Below are positions 63,007 through 64,000 of a stretch of 64,000 bases of DNA, one piece after another. This DNA is from Nafulsella turpanensis ZLM-10 (lineage in GTDB: Bacteria; Bacteroidota; Bacteroidia; Cytophagales; Cyclobacteriaceae), in NCBI RefSeq assembly GCF_000346615.1, contig NZ_ANNU01000016.1, positions 24,862-88,861 of the forward strand. Direction: 5' to 3'. Each line of letters opens with the position of its first letter. Positions within the stretch are counted from its first letter, which is position 1. The translations under genes and the position numbers were made by a program. The notes under the pieces were generated by a model, which saw only the letters and a program-made list of their open reading frames with translations, was not told where the DNA came from and did not search any database.

Positions 63007-63397
63007 TAACCTGATTTGTTTTTAGTTTATTTTCTGCCCGTCTGGTCCATTTAGCTTTTGCTTTGAAGGAAGCGGTACCCATTCCATTCTTTTCCGGCAG
63101 AAATTACAGATTCTGAAATGGTAACCCAAATAGGGGGCAAAGGTTAGGAAATGAGCAAGACTGTAATTTTTCTCTTTTTGTTATTCCCTCTTCGCCAGCT
63201 TTAGTATTTTGTCGGTTTGCTAATAAATAAAAAAATAAACTTCGAAGTATCATTTGTGCAAAACAGGATCTTAAACTTTGCAAATGCTACTGAGCGCTGG
63301 CCATGGTAAAATAAATGCCCGCTTTTAGGTTAAGCAGGGACGGCCTTTTTATAGATAAAATAGCAAACACAAGGGATTTAAATTAAAGGAAACAATC
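63007..63397. other. Gap between otsB and NUDIX genes
   Basis: The 391-base AT-rich gap holds no gene. TATCATTTG near 63248 is promoter-like but one base off the TAnnTTTG spacing. Confidence 0.35.
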
Positions 63398-63931
63398 ATG
63401 CACTGGAAAAAATTAGCATCTGAATATATTTATCAGGACCAATGGCTTACGGTCCGGAAGGATAAGGTAGCGTTGCCGGAGGGACCAACCATTCCTTCTT
63501 ACTATGTACTGGAATACCCCAACTGGGTAAATGTAATAGGAATAAATGTGGAGGGAGAGCTGATACTGGTGAGGCAGTACCGGCATGGACTGGAGCGGAT
63601 ATCGTACGAATTATGTGCTGGTGTATCCGATATGGCTGATGCCTCTCCATTGGAAACGGCTAAACGGGAAATGCTGGAAGAAACCGGCTACGGGGGTGGT
63701 AAGTGGCAGGAATGGATGGTGGTGTCGGCAAACCCGGGCACCCATAGCAACCTCACTTATTGCTACCTTGCAACTGAGCTTGAGCTGGTAAGAGAGCCGG
63801 AGCTGGAGGAAACCGAACAGCTAACGGTGCATCTTTTTTCCGTGGATGAAGTGAAACAGTTGCTGAATGATGGTGCTATTGTGCAGGCCCTGCATGCGGC
63901 TCCGCTCTGGAAATATCTGGCGTTGCTGTAA
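63398..63931 (+). CDS. NUDIX hydrolase (ADP-ribose pyrophosphatase-like)
   Basis: The 177-residue enzyme has the conserved NUDIX half REMLEETGY (metal-binding glutamates) preceded by CAGVSDMADASPLETAK. It hydrolyses a nucleoside diphosphate linked to another group, probably ADP-ribose or a sugar nucleotide. The N-terminus WLTVRKDKVALPEG and VNVIGINVEGELILVRQYR match the ADP-ribose pyrophosphatase branch. The first Glu position of the box (GX5E) appears as Asp with one extra residue before the Arg, an unusual detail. The catalytic REXXEE is intact. Confidence 0.88.
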   Translation: MHWKKLASEYIYQDQWLTVRKDKVALPEGPTIPSYYVLEYPNWVNVIGINVEGELILVRQYRHGLERISYELCAGVSDMADASPLETAKREMLEETGYGGGKWQEWMVVSANPGTHSNLTYCYLATELELVREPELEETEQLTVHLFSVDEVKQLLNDGAIVQALHAAPLWKYLALL

Positions 63932-64000
63932 AGAAGTGGAGCGAATTGTCTCGTCCTAGAATAGCGATACAGGTTTTTACAATAATAAATAATTAAATAT
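63932..64000. other. Window end, no gene
   Basis: The last 69 bases contain no recognised feature. Confidence 0.4.

Overview
This 64 kb window is chromosomal DNA from a member of the Bacteroidota, most likely the order Cytophagales. The signs are a SusC/SusD pair with a polysaccharide utilisation locus, lipoproteins with acidic residues after the lipid cysteine, promoter boxes of the TTTG...TAnnTTTG type instead of the Escherichia coli -35/-10 pattern, few Shine-Dalgarno sites, a degraded ISAon1-type transposase gene, and family-restricted proteins (DUF6377 regulator, DUF6702, SWFGD protein). The genus cannot be fixed from the sequence alone.

Layout. 1-10.7 kb (mostly minus strand): the N-terminal two thirds of a copper P-type ATPase, a lipoprotein, a DsbD-like thiol reductase, a SIMPL-domain protein, a phosphoribosyltransferase with a hydrolase-like partner that has lost its catalytic residues, an NAD(P)-binding protein, a PLP-dependent D-amino-acid enzyme and a TrmH-type RNA methylase. 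10.8-13.8 kb: mutS, then tRNA-Gly(GCC) and tRNA-Leu(UAA), each with a strong terminator. 13.8-28 kb (accessory): a decayed ISAon1 gene, then a polysaccharide locus with SusC, SusD, a surface GH71/99-like enzyme, a SusE/F-like binding protein, GH97, a second GH71/99-like enzyme and a membrane-spanning DUF6377 regulator on the opposite strand. The likely substrate is an alpha-linked glucan, but the linkage is not proven. 28-33.5 kb: an iron/siderophore-type operon whose TonB receptor lacks its C-terminal barrel strands, followed by DUF4198, two small membrane proteins and a PepSY/PiuB membrane protein.

33.8-38 kb: a sensory-rhodopsin-transducer family protein without a rhodopsin, divergent from two GH13 enzymes (trehalose-synthase-like and alpha-glucosidase-like). 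38.3-44 kb: a bacterial GRAS-like protein, small STAS-like and PH-domain proteins, a barrel protein, a MoxR ATPase and a thioredoxin-fold protein without catalytic cysteines. 44-53.6 kb: polA, a barrel protein, a 2H phosphoesterase, DUF6702, HupE/UreJ, an M1 peptidase, DUF3891 and a methyltransferase.

53.7-58.2 kb is the most unusual block. A NarL-type response regulator without a kinase is followed by a 618-residue low-complexity protein (Q/G/N/S-rich front, D/R/Y-rich back with one SWFGD motif), a curlin-repeat amyloid-like secreted protein and a 55-residue hydrophilic protein. 58.2-64 kb holds a PfkB kinase and P-type ATPase pair, trehalose-phosphatase and a NUDIX hydrolase. The PfkB/ATPase pair, the phosphoribosyltransferase/hydrolase pair and the NarL regulator resemble stress or dormancy gene sets of other bacteria. 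That link is inference.
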